Notes: generated by a model not told the origin, from the letters alone. 64,000 nt of DNA from Acinetobacter sp. 10FS3-1 (GCF_013343215.1 NZ_CP039143.1:2046001-2110000), one strand, 5' to 3'; numbered from the stretch's first letter, positions 53,859 through 63,700 are shown. Numbers and translations: made by a program.

Positions 53859-54827
53859 ATGACTGAACGAAGCTCGCAGAATATTGCTTATAGTGTATTA
53901 AAGTTTATTAGCCGTCAGCCGATTCAATTTTCACGTTGGATTGCGCAGGCTCTGGCTGGTTTGGTCAATATTTTAAAAATTTCAAAAACTTCCAATACTA
54001 TTCGATTAAATCTGGAAGTCAGCCTGCCTGAGCTTTCCAAGGAGCAACGGGAACAAATTACCCGCGCAGCCATCCGTAATGAACTGATGTCTTATTTTGA
54101 GTTCTTTAGTATTTGGGGTTCCAGTAACGAAAAAAACCTATCCCGCATCCATCAGGTTCATGGTCAAGATATCTTTCAGCAGGCTTTAGCTGAAAATAAG
54201 GGACTTGTGTTAATTGTGCCGCATTTTGGGACTTGGGAAATTATGAATGCCTATTTTGCCCAGTATACCCAAATGACCATCATGTATAAGCCAGTTAAAA
54301 ATCCAGCTGTTGATCGTTTTGTACATCTGGCACGTAGCCGTGAAAAAGCTCATCTGGTTCCGACCAATGACTCCGGTGTCCGTCAAATCTTTAAGGCACT
54401 TAGACAAGGAGGGACGACTGTTATTCTGCCGGATCATACCCCAAGTATCGGGGGGGAATATCTGCCTTATTTTGGTATCCCGCTCGCTACCAGCAATTTA
54501 AGTGCCAAGCTTATTCAAAAAACCAAAGCCGAAGCCTTGTTTTTATACGCTTTACGTAATGACAATGGCGGCTTCGATATGCATATCGAAGCGATGGACG
54601 AGCAGATCTATGAAAATGATGCAAATTATGGGACACAGGTCATTTTTAAAACTCTTGAAAACCTGATACGGCGCTATCCTGAGCATTATCACTGGAGTTA
54701 TAAACGCTTCAAGGCCAATCCAGAATTACGCGGATTGTATACCATGGAGCATCAACAAGCCTTGGCCAAAGTCCAGCAGATCAGAACAGCAGCTCAACAA
54801 CAAAATAAACTTATTGCACCTATTTAA
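53859..54827 (+). CDS. LpxL/HtrB-like lipid A or lysophospholipid acyltransferase
   Basis: A 322-residue protein with the HtrB-family catalytic dyad H122-x4-E127 (HFGTWE), the following RQGGTTVILPDHTPS substrate loop and RRYPEHYHWSYKRF near the end, which is a family hallmark. It lacks a clear N-terminal membrane helix, weaker than in E. coli LpxL. It probably adds a secondary acyl chain to lipid A (LpxL- or LpxM-type) or acylates an envelope lipid; which one is not readable. It converges on comEC. Confidence 0.82.
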   Translation: MTERSSQNIAYSVLKFISRQPIQFSRWIAQALAGLVNILKISKTSNTIRLNLEVSLPELSKEQREQITRAAIRNELMSYFEFFSIWGSSNEKNLSRIHQVHGQDIFQQALAENKGLVLIVPHFGTWEIMNAYFAQYTQMTIMYKPVKNPAVDRFVHLARSREKAHLVPTNDSGVRQIFKALRQGGTTVILPDHTPSIGGEYLPYFGIPLATSNLSAKLIQKTKAEALFLYALRNDNGGFDMHIEAMDEQIYENDANYGTQVIFKTLENLIRRYPEHYHWSYKRFKANPELRGLYTMEHQQALAKVQQIRTAAQQQNKLIAPI

Positions 54828-54835
54828 ATCTGGGT

Positions 54836-57283
54836 TTAATTCCGCTTAAGCCAGGAAAATTTGTCACGGTAGGCGTGTACTAACATATTCTGCTCCTGTT
54901 TTGAAAATTCAATTGTGCCTTTTTCAATAGTCGTAATCAGAGGAATCGCCAGGGCGTCCAATCGAGCTTGGGTCATACCACTGGGATGCCCATAACGATT
55001 AAAACGCCCCGCAGAAGCAATCGCAAGTTTAGGCTGGTAATGTTTCAGAAATTCATAGGCTGAACTATGCTTGCTTCCATGATGCCCCAACACAAGCACA
55101 TCCACTTTGAGCGCCGGATAATGCTGCAGCAGATAGAATTCTGTTTGCCATCCCGCATCACCCATGAGCAAGAAATTCTGATACGGTGCCCCACCCTGTA
55201 TTTCGATATGTAATACGCATGAATTTTCATTTTTATTTATAGCAGCTTGTGAAAGATGCTGAATTGGAGGAGATAGAACAGTAAACTTAACTTGCTGTCT
55301 CCATTGCCATTGCATACCTGCATGACAATACTGAAATGGGACAGACTGATCACCCTTAAGGGTCTCGTTGGCATAAATTTCTTTGACTTTAAGCTGATTT
55401 TTAATACTGTAATACGCTCCACTATGATCCTGGTCCAGATGGGTCAATATCAGTTGATCAAGCTGAGCTACGCCTTGCACCGATAAAAAAGGCATAATAA
55501 TTTGCCGGCCAACACTAAATTTTTCTTTATCATAATATCCGCCCATATCCACCATCATACTGTGCTGACCATTCCGGATGAAAATCGCCTGCCCTTGCCC
55601 CACATCAAGTATCGATAATTGAAAAGGTGCAGCATAAAACTGCGGAATGCAAAGCGGTACACAACTTAAGGCAGCCCAGGATTTGGGCAATACACCTCTT
55701 GGCATAAAGACAATCAGAAGGGCCAATATCATCAGGCCGATCATCCAGATATTCATGGCGAATGGAATGAGCTGCGGCTTGAACCAGTAATCCAGTACAT
55801 TCAAAAAGGCCAGCAGTATTTGCAAGAGAAGATCATTCAGTTGAAACAGCACGCTTGAAAATGGCTCTGCAATAAAAAACACTACCGCAGCCAGAATATC
55901 CAGAGGAACAATCAACAGGCCAATCCAGGGAATGGCGACGAGATTACTAAAGGGAGTAATCCAGGCAAGCTGCTTAAAGAACAGCATCATTAAAGGGAAT
56001 AAGGCCAGAAAAATCTTCCATTGGGACTCCACCAGCACTTTGCCTGCCAGAGACAGGCGCTGCCAGGTACTGGGCTGGAGTTCACGCGGTTGTTGCTGAA
56101 TCGTCTGGTAAATCCTGAGCAAGACAAAACAGGCGCCATAAGACAGCCAAAACGCGGCCGATAAAATACTGAAAGGGTCAAATAAGAGTAATAAGGCCGC
56201 ACTTAAAATCAGCAGTTTTAAAGCTTGGACTTGCTGTCTCAAGATCATCGTGATGATTCCAAGTACACAGATCAGCATAGTTCGCATTGCGGGCACTTCA
56301 AAGCCCACAAAGGCACAATAAAGTAAAACACAGAGCAGGAAAGGCACACTTAAAAAATACTGACGCGGCCAACGCAAATAAAGCAGAGGTGAATATCTTG
56401 ACACCATCCACTGCAAAGCTGAACAGCACATCAAGGCAAAAATCAGTACATGCGGGCCAGAGATAGCCAATAGGTGACTCATTCCAAAACGCCGGAACTG
56501 CTCTTGTGTGGCGGGTTCCAGTAAACTCTCATCGCCCGTTAACAAGGCCAGTAACAGGCCTTTATTTTGCACAGGTTGTCTAAGGATAAATGCTCTTAAT
56601 TGCAGTCGCTGCTTTTCCACCCAGAGTAAAAAGCGCGATTGAAATGTTCTTTGTTCCCGAAGATGCCTGCCATAGCCCAGTGCATATACAGCAGCAGGAT
56701 CGAGTTGCTGAATATTCTGGATCCGAAAACCAGCCATCACATTCTGCTCTAAAGCCCATTTTTCTGCATCAAAAGCTCCCGGTGTTGCATAACTGTGGGT
56801 TGGTCGAACTTCTCCCTGTAACAAATAATAATGCCCCAACTCAAGCGTAGAATCATGAGTGTTCTGAGTATCCACAGCTTTCTTTAGAGAAGATGGCGCT
56901 AAAAACCCCATCCATTTTATAGCGTCGCCTTGCGTTATCAGTACTTCTAAAGGCTGCTGAATCGAGCTGTTTCCCAGCTTATTCAGGTTTTTGATATAGA
57001 CCACAACTTTTTTCTGCTGAACTTTATGCTCAACATTCAGGAGGCGCTGACTAAGCTGCTGATTGGCATAGCCCTGCCCCAACATCATGCCGATGATACT
57101 CATCAGGCACACGATAACAAAGCGTCGTAGCGGTGTATTCAAAAGCGGGTTAAATATAGAGCAGCCCAGGTAGCAAAATGCCGCAATCAGCATAATGAGT
57201 GAAGTACTCAGCTGAATATTCAGAATATTTCTTCCCATAAAGGCCAGACCTGTAATCCAGCCCACACACAGCCACTGCAACAT
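54836..57283 (-). CDS. comEC: DNA internalization/competence protein ComEC/Rec2
   Basis: An 815-residue membrane protein. An N-terminal DUF4131 part precedes the competence domain (GLLLALLTGDESLLEPATQEQFRRFGMSHLLAISGPH), with about 10 helices. The C-terminal metallo-beta-lactamase domain has QGQAIFIRNGQHSMMVDMGG, THLDQDHSG (metal-binding motif) and LGHHGSKHSS. It forms the inner-membrane channel for DNA uptake in natural transformation, a well-known Acinetobacter trait. Length is near the upper end of the family. It lies downstream of lolD with an 84-base gap. Confidence 0.93.
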   Translation of the reverse strand: MLQWLCVGWITGLAFMGRNILNIQLSTSLIMLIAAFCYLGCSIFNPLLNTPLRRFVIVCLMSIIGMMLGQGYANQQLSQRLLNVEHKVQQKKVVVYIKNLNKLGNSSIQQPLEVLITQGDAIKWMGFLAPSSLKKAVDTQNTHDSTLELGHYYLLQGEVRPTHSYATPGAFDAEKWALEQNVMAGFRIQNIQQLDPAAVYALGYGRHLREQRTFQSRFLLWVEKQRLQLRAFILRQPVQNKGLLLALLTGDESLLEPATQEQFRRFGMSHLLAISGPHVLIFALMCCSALQWMVSRYSPLLYLRWPRQYFLSVPFLLCVLLYCAFVGFEVPAMRTMLICVLGIITMILRQQVQALKLLILSAALLLLFDPFSILSAAFWLSYGACFVLLRIYQTIQQQPRELQPSTWQRLSLAGKVLVESQWKIFLALFPLMMLFFKQLAWITPFSNLVAIPWIGLLIVPLDILAAVVFFIAEPFSSVLFQLNDLLLQILLAFLNVLDYWFKPQLIPFAMNIWMIGLMILALLIVFMPRGVLPKSWAALSCVPLCIPQFYAAPFQLSILDVGQGQAIFIRNGQHSMMVDMGGYYDKEKFSVGRQIIMPFLSVQGVAQLDQLILTHLDQDHSGAYYSIKNQLKVKEIYANETLKGDQSVPFQYCHAGMQWQWRQQVKFTVLSPPIQHLSQAAINKNENSCVLHIEIQGGAPYQNFLLMGDAGWQTEFYLLQHYPALKVDVLVLGHHGSKHSSAYEFLKHYQPKLAIASAGRFNRYGHPSGMTQARLDALAIPLITTIEKGTIEFSKQEQNMLVHAYRDKFSWLKRN

Positions 57284-57321
57284 GAATTATTCTATCTTGT
57301 TATTGTTTTCAGGCCATCATA

Positions 57322-57341
57322 AAGCCCACCGGAGTGGGCTT
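57322..57341. terminator. Possible weak terminator between lolD and comEC
   Basis: AAGCCCAC, loop CGGA, GTGGGCTT is a perfect 8-bp stem in the 84-base gap between the two minus-strand genes. It has no T run on the minus strand, so it may only slow or process the transcript. Confidence 0.4.
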
Positions 57342-57367
57342 CAATTAAAGAAGATTTTTCTTGTAAT

Positions 57368-58051
57368 TTAGTTCTCCAGCCACAGACCATCCTGCATATG
57401 TAAAATTCGGTCTGCTGCATGTGCCAGCTGTTCATCATGGGTAACGATCAGCATCGCCATATTAAATTCACGACGCAGCTCTGTCAGCAGTTCAAATATT
57501 TTTTCCGCTGTTTTACGATCTAGGTTGCCAGTCGGTTCATCGGCCATCAACAGCTTGGGTTTAGTCACCACAGCCCGTGCCAATGCGACACGCTGGCGCT
57601 CCCCGCCTGACAGCTCACCAGGCTGATGCGTCAGGCGATGAGACAGTCCGACACGTTCCAGCAGATATTCAGCCTGCTGTTTGGCTTCCTTAAAGCTGGT
57701 TCCTTTGCGTAGCATCAAGGGCATGGCCACATTTTCCAGTGCAGTAAACTCTGGAAGAAGATGATGAAACTGGTAAACAAAGCCCAGATGTTCATTTCGC
57801 ATATAGCCACGCTCTGCCTCGGACAGATTATCAAAGCGGCGACCATTGACCATCACCTGCCCGGCAGTCGGGCGATCAAGCCCGCCCAGTACATGCAATA
57901 AGGTGCTTTTACCGGAACCACTGGAGCCAACAATTGACACAAATTCACCAGCTTGGACCTGCAATGAAATTCCCTTAATTACTTCAACAGTCGATTTTCC
58001 ATCTGTAAAAGACTTCTGAATACTCTGGGCATCTAAAATCAGATTACTCAT
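57368..58051 (-). CDS. lolD: Lipoprotein-releasing ABC transporter ATPase LolD
   Basis: A 227-residue protein from the ATG at 58049-58051. The ABC set is complete: Walker A GSSGSGKST, Q-loop (YQFHHLLPEFTALENV), signature LSGGERQRVALA, Walker B LLMADEPTGNLD, H-loop THDE. It powers release of lipoproteins from the inner membrane to LolA. Its start overlaps the last 8 bases of the upstream permease gene. Confidence 0.95.
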   Translation of the reverse strand: MSNLILDAQSIQKSFTDGKSTVEVIKGISLQVQAGEFVSIVGSSGSGKSTLLHVLGGLDRPTAGQVMVNGRRFDNLSEAERGYMRNEHLGFVYQFHHLLPEFTALENVAMPLMLRKGTSFKEAKQQAEYLLERVGLSHRLTHQPGELSGGERQRVALARAVVTKPKLLMADEPTGNLDRKTAEKIFELLTELRREFNMAMLIVTHDEQLAHAADRILHMQDGLWLEN

Positions 58052-59279
58052 AACGCAATGCCTCTGCCGGTTGAATTTTCGCTGCTCGCAAAGCCGGATA
58101 AATGGTAGCAACAAAGCTTAGCGCCAGTGACAGACCGACAATTACAAGCACATCTTGCCAGCGCAGATAAGAAGGTAAATAGTTAATAAAGTAAGCATCA
58201 AACATATTTAAACCGAATGCAGTATTTAACCAGCCAATAAAACTGCTGATACTGGTCGCACTAATAATGCCCAGAATTGCCCCAGCACACGTACCAATAA
58301 CTCCAATCACGGTACCTTGCACCATAAAGATTTTGGTAATTGTGGCAGGTGAAGCACCTAAGGTCCGCAAAATCGCAATGTCTGATTTCTTGTCAGTCAC
58401 CACCATGACCAGCGATGACACAATATTAAAAGCTGCCACCAGAACGATCAGAAAGAGAAGCAAACTGACCATGGCTTTTTCCATCTGGATCGCGCTGAAT
58501 AGATTGCCGTGGGTATAGGTCCAGTCAGAGGCATAGAAATTAGCTGGCAAATCACGTGCAATTTCCTGCGATACTTGCGGAGCAACGAAAATATCATCCA
58601 GCTTCATGCGTATCCCCTGCGCGCCATCTGGCAAACGCAGTAAGGTCGAGGCATCATTCAGGGCGATATAGCCCATCATCGAGTCTACTTCGGCACCAAT
58701 ACTAAAAAGGCCAACCACCTTGAAACGCTTAAAGCGTGGCACCACTCCTGCCGGCGAAGGTGTGGCTTCAGGTAAAACCAGGGTAATGTTGTCATTCAGG
58801 CCAACCCCCATGGCATCGGCCATCTGCTTACCTAAAACAATCCCGAATTCACCCTTTTTCAGCTGATCAATACTGCCCTCAACCATATGGTTTTGAATGA
58901 TCGAAACCTTCTTTTCATATTCTGGTTCAATCCCGGTCACCATAATTCCGGCGACCTGTCCCTGAGCGGTCAGCATCCCTTGTAACTGGGTAAATGGTGC
59001 TACCCCCTGAACATGCTCATGCTGTTCAATTTTGTTTGCAAGTTCAGGCCAATTTGTTAAGATTTGTGTTGAAGAAACAGTTGCTTGAGGTATCATTCCC
59101 AAGACACGGTTTTTTAGCTCGCGATCAAAACCATTCATCACAGATAACACTGTAATGAGGACGGCTACACCGAGTGTGAGACCGATCATTGAGACCAGTG
59201 CAATAAAAGAAATAAAGTGGTTACTACGCCGTGCGCGAGTATATTTCAACCCTATATACAGCGAGATTGGTTTGAACAT
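58044..59279 (-). CDS. Lipoprotein-releasing system permease (LolC/LolE/LolF type)
   Basis: A 411-residue protein from the ATG at 59277-59279 (MFKPISLYIGLKYTRARRSN), the usual start. Four membrane helices (one near residue 25, three in the C-terminal third) flank a large periplasmic domain; MacB-like core. SFIALVSMIGLTLGVAVLITVLSVMNGFDRELKNRVLG is the N-terminal family signature. There is one permease gene beside lolD, not the lolC-lolE pair of E. coli, as expected of the LolF-type homodimeric systems reported in many proteobacteria (established for the family, inferred here). Confidence 0.9.
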   Translation of the reverse strand: MFKPISLYIGLKYTRARRSNHFISFIALVSMIGLTLGVAVLITVLSVMNGFDRELKNRVLGMIPQATVSSTQILTNWPELANKIEQHEHVQGVAPFTQLQGMLTAQGQVAGIMVTGIEPEYEKKVSIIQNHMVEGSIDQLKKGEFGIVLGKQMADAMGVGLNDNITLVLPEATPSPAGVVPRFKRFKVVGLFSIGAEVDSMMGYIALNDASTLLRLPDGAQGIRMKLDDIFVAPQVSQEIARDLPANFYASDWTYTHGNLFSAIQMEKAMVSLLLFLIVLVAAFNIVSSLVMVVTDKKSDIAILRTLGASPATITKIFMVQGTVIGVIGTCAGAILGIISATSISSFIGWLNTAFGLNMFDAYFINYLPSYLRWQDVLVIVGLSLALSFVATIYPALRAAKIQPAEALRYE

Positions 59280-59304
59280 ACCATCTAGTCCGAGGTAATA
59301 AATT

Positions 59305-59871
59305 ATGGAAAATGTCCAGCATCCAAGCGGATTCGCGGAAAGACGCGTCATGTCTCGAATCGATGCTGCCTTACGAATCAATTATCAGATTATTTCCGAT
59401 GATGTTGCCTTAAATGACCCTTATGACTCTAATTTTGTCTTGCCTCGCTATTTTCTACTACTTGCCGAGTTAGATCAATTTGATCATGCTGTTAACTACG
59501 AATTAGAACAATTGTCTGAAAAAGATCAACAAATTTCTCGAATATTATCCTTATTTAATCAAAAATTAAACCTTATTACTGGCTCTTTATACGATGCCAT
59601 TGTACAAAGCCTGTTGCCTATACCGGAACAGGTCAACTTTTCGGAGACCGGTTTTAGCTTCTTTAGCAACCATCTGATCAATGAAGGCACTTATCTGCAT
59701 GTGACCTTAAGCCATCCTGAGAACTTTTTCCATATCGCGGCAACCGCACAGGTGGCCTATAGCCGTGAAGAAGAAAATGGCAAATACCGGACGGGAGCTT
59801 ATTTTATTACCTTACATCCGCAGGATCGCGTCAAGCTGGGTGAGTCGGTCAAAAGCAATTTCAGTCAGTAA
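59305..59871 (+). CDS. PilZ-domain protein
   Basis: A 188-residue protein. ERRVMSRIDAALRINYQI provides the RxxxR-type c-di-GMP arm, NFSETGFSFFSNHLINEGTYLHVTLSHP the D/NxSxxG strand turn and RTGAYFITLHPQDRVKL the last strand of the barrel. A helical insertion (about 55-100) splits the domain, a feature seen in the type-N or swapped PilZ proteins. It likely binds c-di-GMP and controls surface traits such as pili. It is divergent from the Lol permease and stands alone. Confidence 0.85.
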   Translation: MENVQHPSGFAERRVMSRIDAALRINYQIISDDVALNDPYDSNFVLPRYFLLLAELDQFDHAVNYELEQLSEKDQQISRILSLFNQKLNLITGSLYDAIVQSLLPIPEQVNFSETGFSFFSNHLINEGTYLHVTLSHPENFFHIAATAQVAYSREEENGKYRTGAYFITLHPQDRVKLGESVKSNFSQ

Positions 59872-59881
59872 AATGTAAATC

Positions 59882-60787
59882 TCAAAAGTCTTCCGGAAGG
59901 CGAGCAGAATAACTTGCCTTAATCGCTTTAGAAAAATAAACCAGTAAACCTAACAGTAAAATAACCACGCCTACCAGCGCCATAAACGACAATTTTTCAT
60001 CATTCAATATCACCCCGACAAACAGGGCAAACATCGGGGTGACCACTGTCGTTAAAGAGAGTGTGGTTGCCTTAATTTTTTGTACCAGTTTAAAGTAGCA
60101 GAACATAGCGACCAGTGAGGCCATAATCACCGTATAACTGAGCCCGATAAGGGATTTGGCCTGAGGGATTTCGGTTGGTGCAAATTGCCAGATAAAAGGC
60201 AACATAGCACCAGCCAGTAGTGCCGAAACTGCAATCGAACCGGCCGCCTGCGTCATTGGCTCAAGTGGTGCATTGATCTGCTTCACCCAGAACATGGAAG
60301 CACAATAAATAACCACACTGAGCAACATCAGCCCAATACCCACAGGCTGAATATGCTGGTCTTTACCGCCAATACAAATAATACCAAGTCCCAACAGGGC
60401 AATCGCCATACCTAACCACTGTGAAGGATAAAGCTTGAGCTGAAACACAAAACGACCAATCAGGCCGGCAATAATCGGAGACAGCCCGAACATCAGCGCG
60501 ATAATCCCAGAGCTTAAATAGCTCGTCGCCAGATAGGTAAAAATCTGTGAGCCAATAAAGCTGCATGCCCCGGCCAGATAACTATGCAGGGAAATCCGGT
60601 CTAAAGAAAATCGGCTTTTAAATATCCACAGCAGTACAAAAGCAAACGGCAAGGCCAAGAAAAAGCGCAAGGCCAACGCCCAAAGTGGATGCAAGTCTGT
60701 GACACTCCAGACAATTGCCAGCGGTGTTGTTGCCCAGATAAAAACCAATAAGGCATAGGTCACAATCATATTGGTTTGTATAGGCAT
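59882..60787 (-). CDS. EamA/DMT family transporter
   Basis: A 301-residue protein with 10 hydrophobic helices in two EamA repeats (MIVTYALLVFIWATTPLAI, then ALALRFFLALPFAFVLL; second repeat from GIGLMLLSVVIYCASMFWVKQ). These inner-membrane carriers move metabolites or amino acids out or in; the substrate is unknown. The DUF188 gene lies just upstream with a 12-base gap, so the two are likely one operon. Confidence 0.87.
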   Translation of the reverse strand: MPIQTNMIVTYALLVFIWATTPLAIVWSVTDLHPLWALALRFFLALPFAFVLLWIFKSRFSLDRISLHSYLAGACSFIGSQIFTYLATSYLSSGIIALMFGLSPIIAGLIGRFVFQLKLYPSQWLGMAIALLGLGIICIGGKDQHIQPVGIGLMLLSVVIYCASMFWVKQINAPLEPMTQAAGSIAVSALLAGAMLPFIWQFAPTEIPQAKSLIGLSYTVIMASLVAMFCYFKLVQKIKATTLSLTTVVTPMFALFVGVILNDEKLSFMALVGVVILLLGLLVYFSKAIKASYSARLPEDF

Positions 60788-60799
60788 GAAATAAAGCTC

Positions 60800-61285
60800 T
60801 TAGAGAACGGAAGTTTTACGTTTCTGCTTTTGAATGGTTTGGTCTAATGAACTGGAAAATTCACGCTTATCCCGTTCAGAAATGGGGGGTGGGCCACCCG
60901 TCTGCACCCCTGCGCCACGCAAGGTATCCATAAAATCACGTAAATGCAGACGTGCCCTCACATTGGCTTCGGTATAGATTTCCCCGCGTGGATGAATGGC
61001 AATTCCGCCCTTCTCTATCACCTCTGCAGCCAAAGGAATATCCTGGGTAACTACAATATCATGCGCTTTCATACGATCCACAATTTCCTGATCCGCTGCA
61101 TCTGCTCCGCTCATGACCTGAATCGAGTTAATCCGTACTGAAGGCGTAATTCCTATAGGCTGATTGGCTACAAAAGTCACTTCCAGCTGGTAGCGATCTG
61201 AAGCACGGATAATCACATCTTTCAGGATACGAGGCAATGCATCGGCATCGACCCAAAGTTTAAATGGCAACACAAAGCTTTCCAT
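60800..61285 (-). CDS. YaiI/YqxD family protein (DUF188)
   Basis: A 161-residue protein. [20 protein letters not shown] is the family N-terminus with conserved Asp pairs, [10 protein letters not shown] and [27 protein letters not shown] follow, and the C-terminus has [24 protein letters not shown]188 proteins resemble PIN-fold or NYN-type nucleases, but their activity is not established. It has a basic tail ([11 protein letters not shown]) and is followed by the EamA gene. Confidence 0.9.
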   Translation of the reverse strand: MESFVLPFKLWVDADALPRILKDVIIRASDRYQLEVTFVANQPIGITPSVRINSIQVMSGADAADQEIVDRMKAHDIVVTQDIPLAAEVIEKGGIAIHPRGEIYTEANVRARLHLRDFMDTLRGAGVQTGGPPPISERDKREFSSSLDQTIQKQKRKTSVL

Positions 61286-61521
61286 AGAGGGAGAAATCCC
61301 GATTAGTGTAGCAAATCATCCGCTCAAGGTTGAAGATTAAAAATATGGTTCTGGCTTTTTCTATGCAGAAAACTAAGACTGTAATCCTTGTACAGCTGGC
61401 CTTCAAGAAAAAATAGATTTCATCCGATTTACATTTTAATTTTAAAATTCATTCAATTGACTTGAAAAATCGTAATAACCCTCGATTAACATAAATAAGT
61501 CATCCAAGATCAATTGTGTAT

Positions 61522-62454
61522 ATGAAAAAACAGAATAGCCCAGAGATCATTACCATTGATGATCAGAATTTCGGTAGTCATGTCGAGCATTGGACCTTGC
61601 TGACCGAAAATCCAGGCACAGATGTTCCCCAATGGTTAGGCCAAGCTCTTGACGCGCCTGTTATGCCCATGGGCCTGTGTACGCAAGAAGGAGAAATGGA
61701 TGAAACGACCTGGCTGATTCAGGGACCTAGCAAAGCTGCAGTGCAGTTGAGTCAGGTAATTGCGGTAGAAAACAACAAGCCTCAGGCCGTAAAAACCGCA
61801 TTCCCATGTTTTGAAAGCCCGTATCAGATCAAAGCCAGCATTGACCGGATTATTTCCTGTAAATCCAATACCCAAGCTGTGCTTTGCCTGAATCTTGGTG
61901 CCAACAGTATTATTTATGCTTTCGATAACCTGTATAGCGTTAATCGGCAGCATTATGAAAAAGACCAGTCTTATATCGTCAACCTGAATGCCTGGGCTTA
62001 TGAGCTTGAGGCCGTCGGTGATCACGAACATCTGGTGGTAGATGATCCGGCATCCATTAAACATCACCGTGCCTTAAATGATATTCTGGCCGCCAATAAC
62101 GGTGTGGCTCCTGAGAATTTGCAGGAACAGATTGATGCATGGGAACCAAAAACCGAAGAAGATAAAGAACCCGTCACTGTCGATTTTTCCAAAATGGTGG
62201 CCTATCTCTACGGCGAAACCTTGGGGCAGGAAGATGAAGCCTGGTTCCAGGGCAATATTGTCGGCAAAACCACCATGCAATTTATGGCTCAGAACTATAC
62301 TTTATACGATGTCACCCTGCTTCATGATGAAGGCCAGCCCGCCACCCTCATCCGGATTGCTACTCGCAATACCGAATATAAGGATTTTGAAATCGGCCAA
62401 TATATTCGAGGCAATCTCTGGATTCAGGCCAGTATCTATAAAAAATCAGCATAA
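61522..62454 (+). CDS. Conserved hypothetical protein
   Basis: A 310-residue protein from the ATG at 61522 (a GTG lies two codons earlier). It has no signal peptide, membrane helix or domain I recognise. It is acidic with a Glu/Asp-rich stretch near residues 205-225 (EPKTEEDKEPVTVDF) and alternating strand segments (TQAVLCLNLGANSIIYAFDN, LYDVTLLHDEGQPATLIRIA), suggesting a compact soluble protein. It is monocistronic with its own terminator, close to an insertion-element cluster. Confidence 0.65.
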   Translation: MKKQNSPEIITIDDQNFGSHVEHWTLLTENPGTDVPQWLGQALDAPVMPMGLCTQEGEMDETTWLIQGPSKAAVQLSQVIAVENNKPQAVKTAFPCFESPYQIKASIDRIISCKSNTQAVLCLNLGANSIIYAFDNLYSVNRQHYEKDQSYIVNLNAWAYELEAVGDHEHLVVDDPASIKHHRALNDILAANNGVAPENLQEQIDAWEPKTEEDKEPVTVDFSKMVAYLYGETLGQEDEAWFQGNIVGKTTMQFMAQNYTLYDVTLLHDEGQPATLIRIATRNTEYKDFEIGQYIRGNLWIQASIYKKSA

Positions 62455-62463
62455 CTTGCAAAG

Positions 62464-62505
62464 AGGAGATATTCACTTATAGCCGAATATCTCCTGATTA
62501 TTTTT
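62464..62505 (+). terminator. Terminator after the hypothetical gene at 61522
   Basis: AGGAGATATTC and GAATATCTCCT form a perfect 11-bp stem with a 10-base loop, followed by GATTATTTTTAATTT. Confidence 0.82.
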
Positions 62506-62579
62506 AATTTAATTTTTTCTATTTTCCGATTATTTTTAATGGGTTGATTGAAGCGAAAATAATAGATCTCTTTCATAAA

Positions 62580-63629
62580 TCTTAGATTAGCATTTGAAGT
62601 GCAACACCATGTTGTTGCCATAATACCTGACTCGGACTTTTAAAGCCGAGTCTTTTTCTTGGACGATGATTCAAGCGTTGAGTAATTTCTGCAATATAGG
62701 CATCCGTATAGTCATTCAAGTCACTGCCTTTTCTAATATATTGTCTGATCAATCCATTCGTATTTTCATTCGTTCCACGCTGCCAGGCGCTATAGGGATC
62801 AGCGAAATACCAATCTATATCTAATTCCTGAGCAGCATACTCATGCAGGCTGAACTCTTTACCATTGTCCGCGGTAATTGTTTTTAGATGCGCTTTGATG
62901 GGTTCCAATAATCTGATCGTAGCCTGGCAAACTTCCTCAGCCTTGCGCGTGCTGCACTTTTTCAGCCAAAGATAACCTGTCTTCCGATCTACAATTGAAA
63001 CCAGGGATTGTTGGTGATTCTTGCCAACAATCGTATCTATTTCCAAATCACCGAAGCGGGAGCGCTGCTCAATCTCAGCAGGTCGATCGTGAATGCTTTT
63101 GCGGTTTGTCAGTTGGCCACGAGTCTCAACGGAGCCATATTTCCTCTTTCTTTGATTTCTGAAACGTAAGTTGCGGAAGAGCACACCACCTCTGCTTTTA
63201 TCCTGCTGTATAAACCTGTATATGGAATGCAGGCTGACTGAAACATGAGAAGCAATCTGTTCGGGGCTCCATTGGAGATCAAGATAAGCAATGACCTGTA
63301 CCCAAGTATCATAAGGGATTGTTTTGGGATTAGGACAATGCCGTCTGCGAGCTAATTTATTGGCATGTTGAGCGAAATAACCATTCCTTGCCCGATTGCG
63401 TGCTATTTCTCTGGAAATAGTGGAAGGTGAGCGATTTAGCCTCCATGCGATATAACGCTTAGAAAAACCTTCACGTAACAATGTGGAAATCTGATATCTT
63501 TCTTCTTGAGTAAGATGAGTATAGTTCATGATGCAACTTTGACTTTGGTCGGTCGGAAGCAAAATGCTAGCTCATCTTGCTTCCTTCCAATAATTTAATC
63601 TCTGTTGCACTTCATTTGAGAATCCAAGA
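62580..63629 (-). mobile_element. IS30-family insertion sequence, apparently complete
   Basis: A terminal inverted repeat of about 27 bases was read by eye: left 62580-62606 (TCTTAG...GAAGTGCAACA) and right 63603-63629 in reverse complement (TCTTGG...GAAGTGCAACA), with about 22 of 27 matching and a perfect 12-base inner core TGAAGTGCAACA. The span is about 1050 bases, normal for IS30 elements such as those in Acinetobacter. It contains one full transposase gene, whose stop codon lies inside the left repeat. I could not identify a target duplication. A second transposase gene starts 71 bases to the right, so the site is an insertion cluster. Confidence 0.85.
62582..63529 (-). CDS. IS30 family transposase
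   Basis: A 315-residue protein from the ATG at 63527-63529 (MNYTHLTQEERYQISTLLREG). The N-terminal HTH (SKRYIAWRLNRSPSTISREIARN) is the IS30 type. The DDE residues are D in GDLEIDTIVG, D in ITADNGKEF and E in RGTNENTNGLIRQY, followed by a basic tail (NHRPRKRLGFKSPSQVL). All are intact, so the element is potentially active. The C-terminal codons overlap the left terminal repeat. Confidence 0.96.
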   Translation of the reverse strand: MNYTHLTQEERYQISTLLREGFSKRYIAWRLNRSPSTISREIARNRARNGYFAQHANKLARRRHCPNPKTIPYDTWVQVIAYLDLQWSPEQIASHVSVSLHSIYRFIQQDKSRGGVLFRNLRFRNQRKRKYGSVETRGQLTNRKSIHDRPAEIEQRSRFGDLEIDTIVGKNHQQSLVSIVDRKTGYLWLKKCSTRKAEEVCQATIRLLEPIKAHLKTITADNGKEFSLHEYAAQELDIDWYFADPYSAWQRGTNENTNGLIRQYIRKGSDLNDYTDAYIAEITQRLNHRPRKRLGFKSPSQVLWQQHGVALQMLI

Positions 63630-63700
63630 ATCAAAAAAAGATCTACTTTTTGCTGCTTATTTATACCAAAGAATTTTTAATATTCATACATAATCTACGG

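Noticed and set aside
62078..62482. 134-residue plus-strand frame inside the hypothetical gene at 61522
   Set aside because: It overlaps a longer frame of normal composition and is itself rich in Pro, Lys and Ile as out-of-frame translations are.
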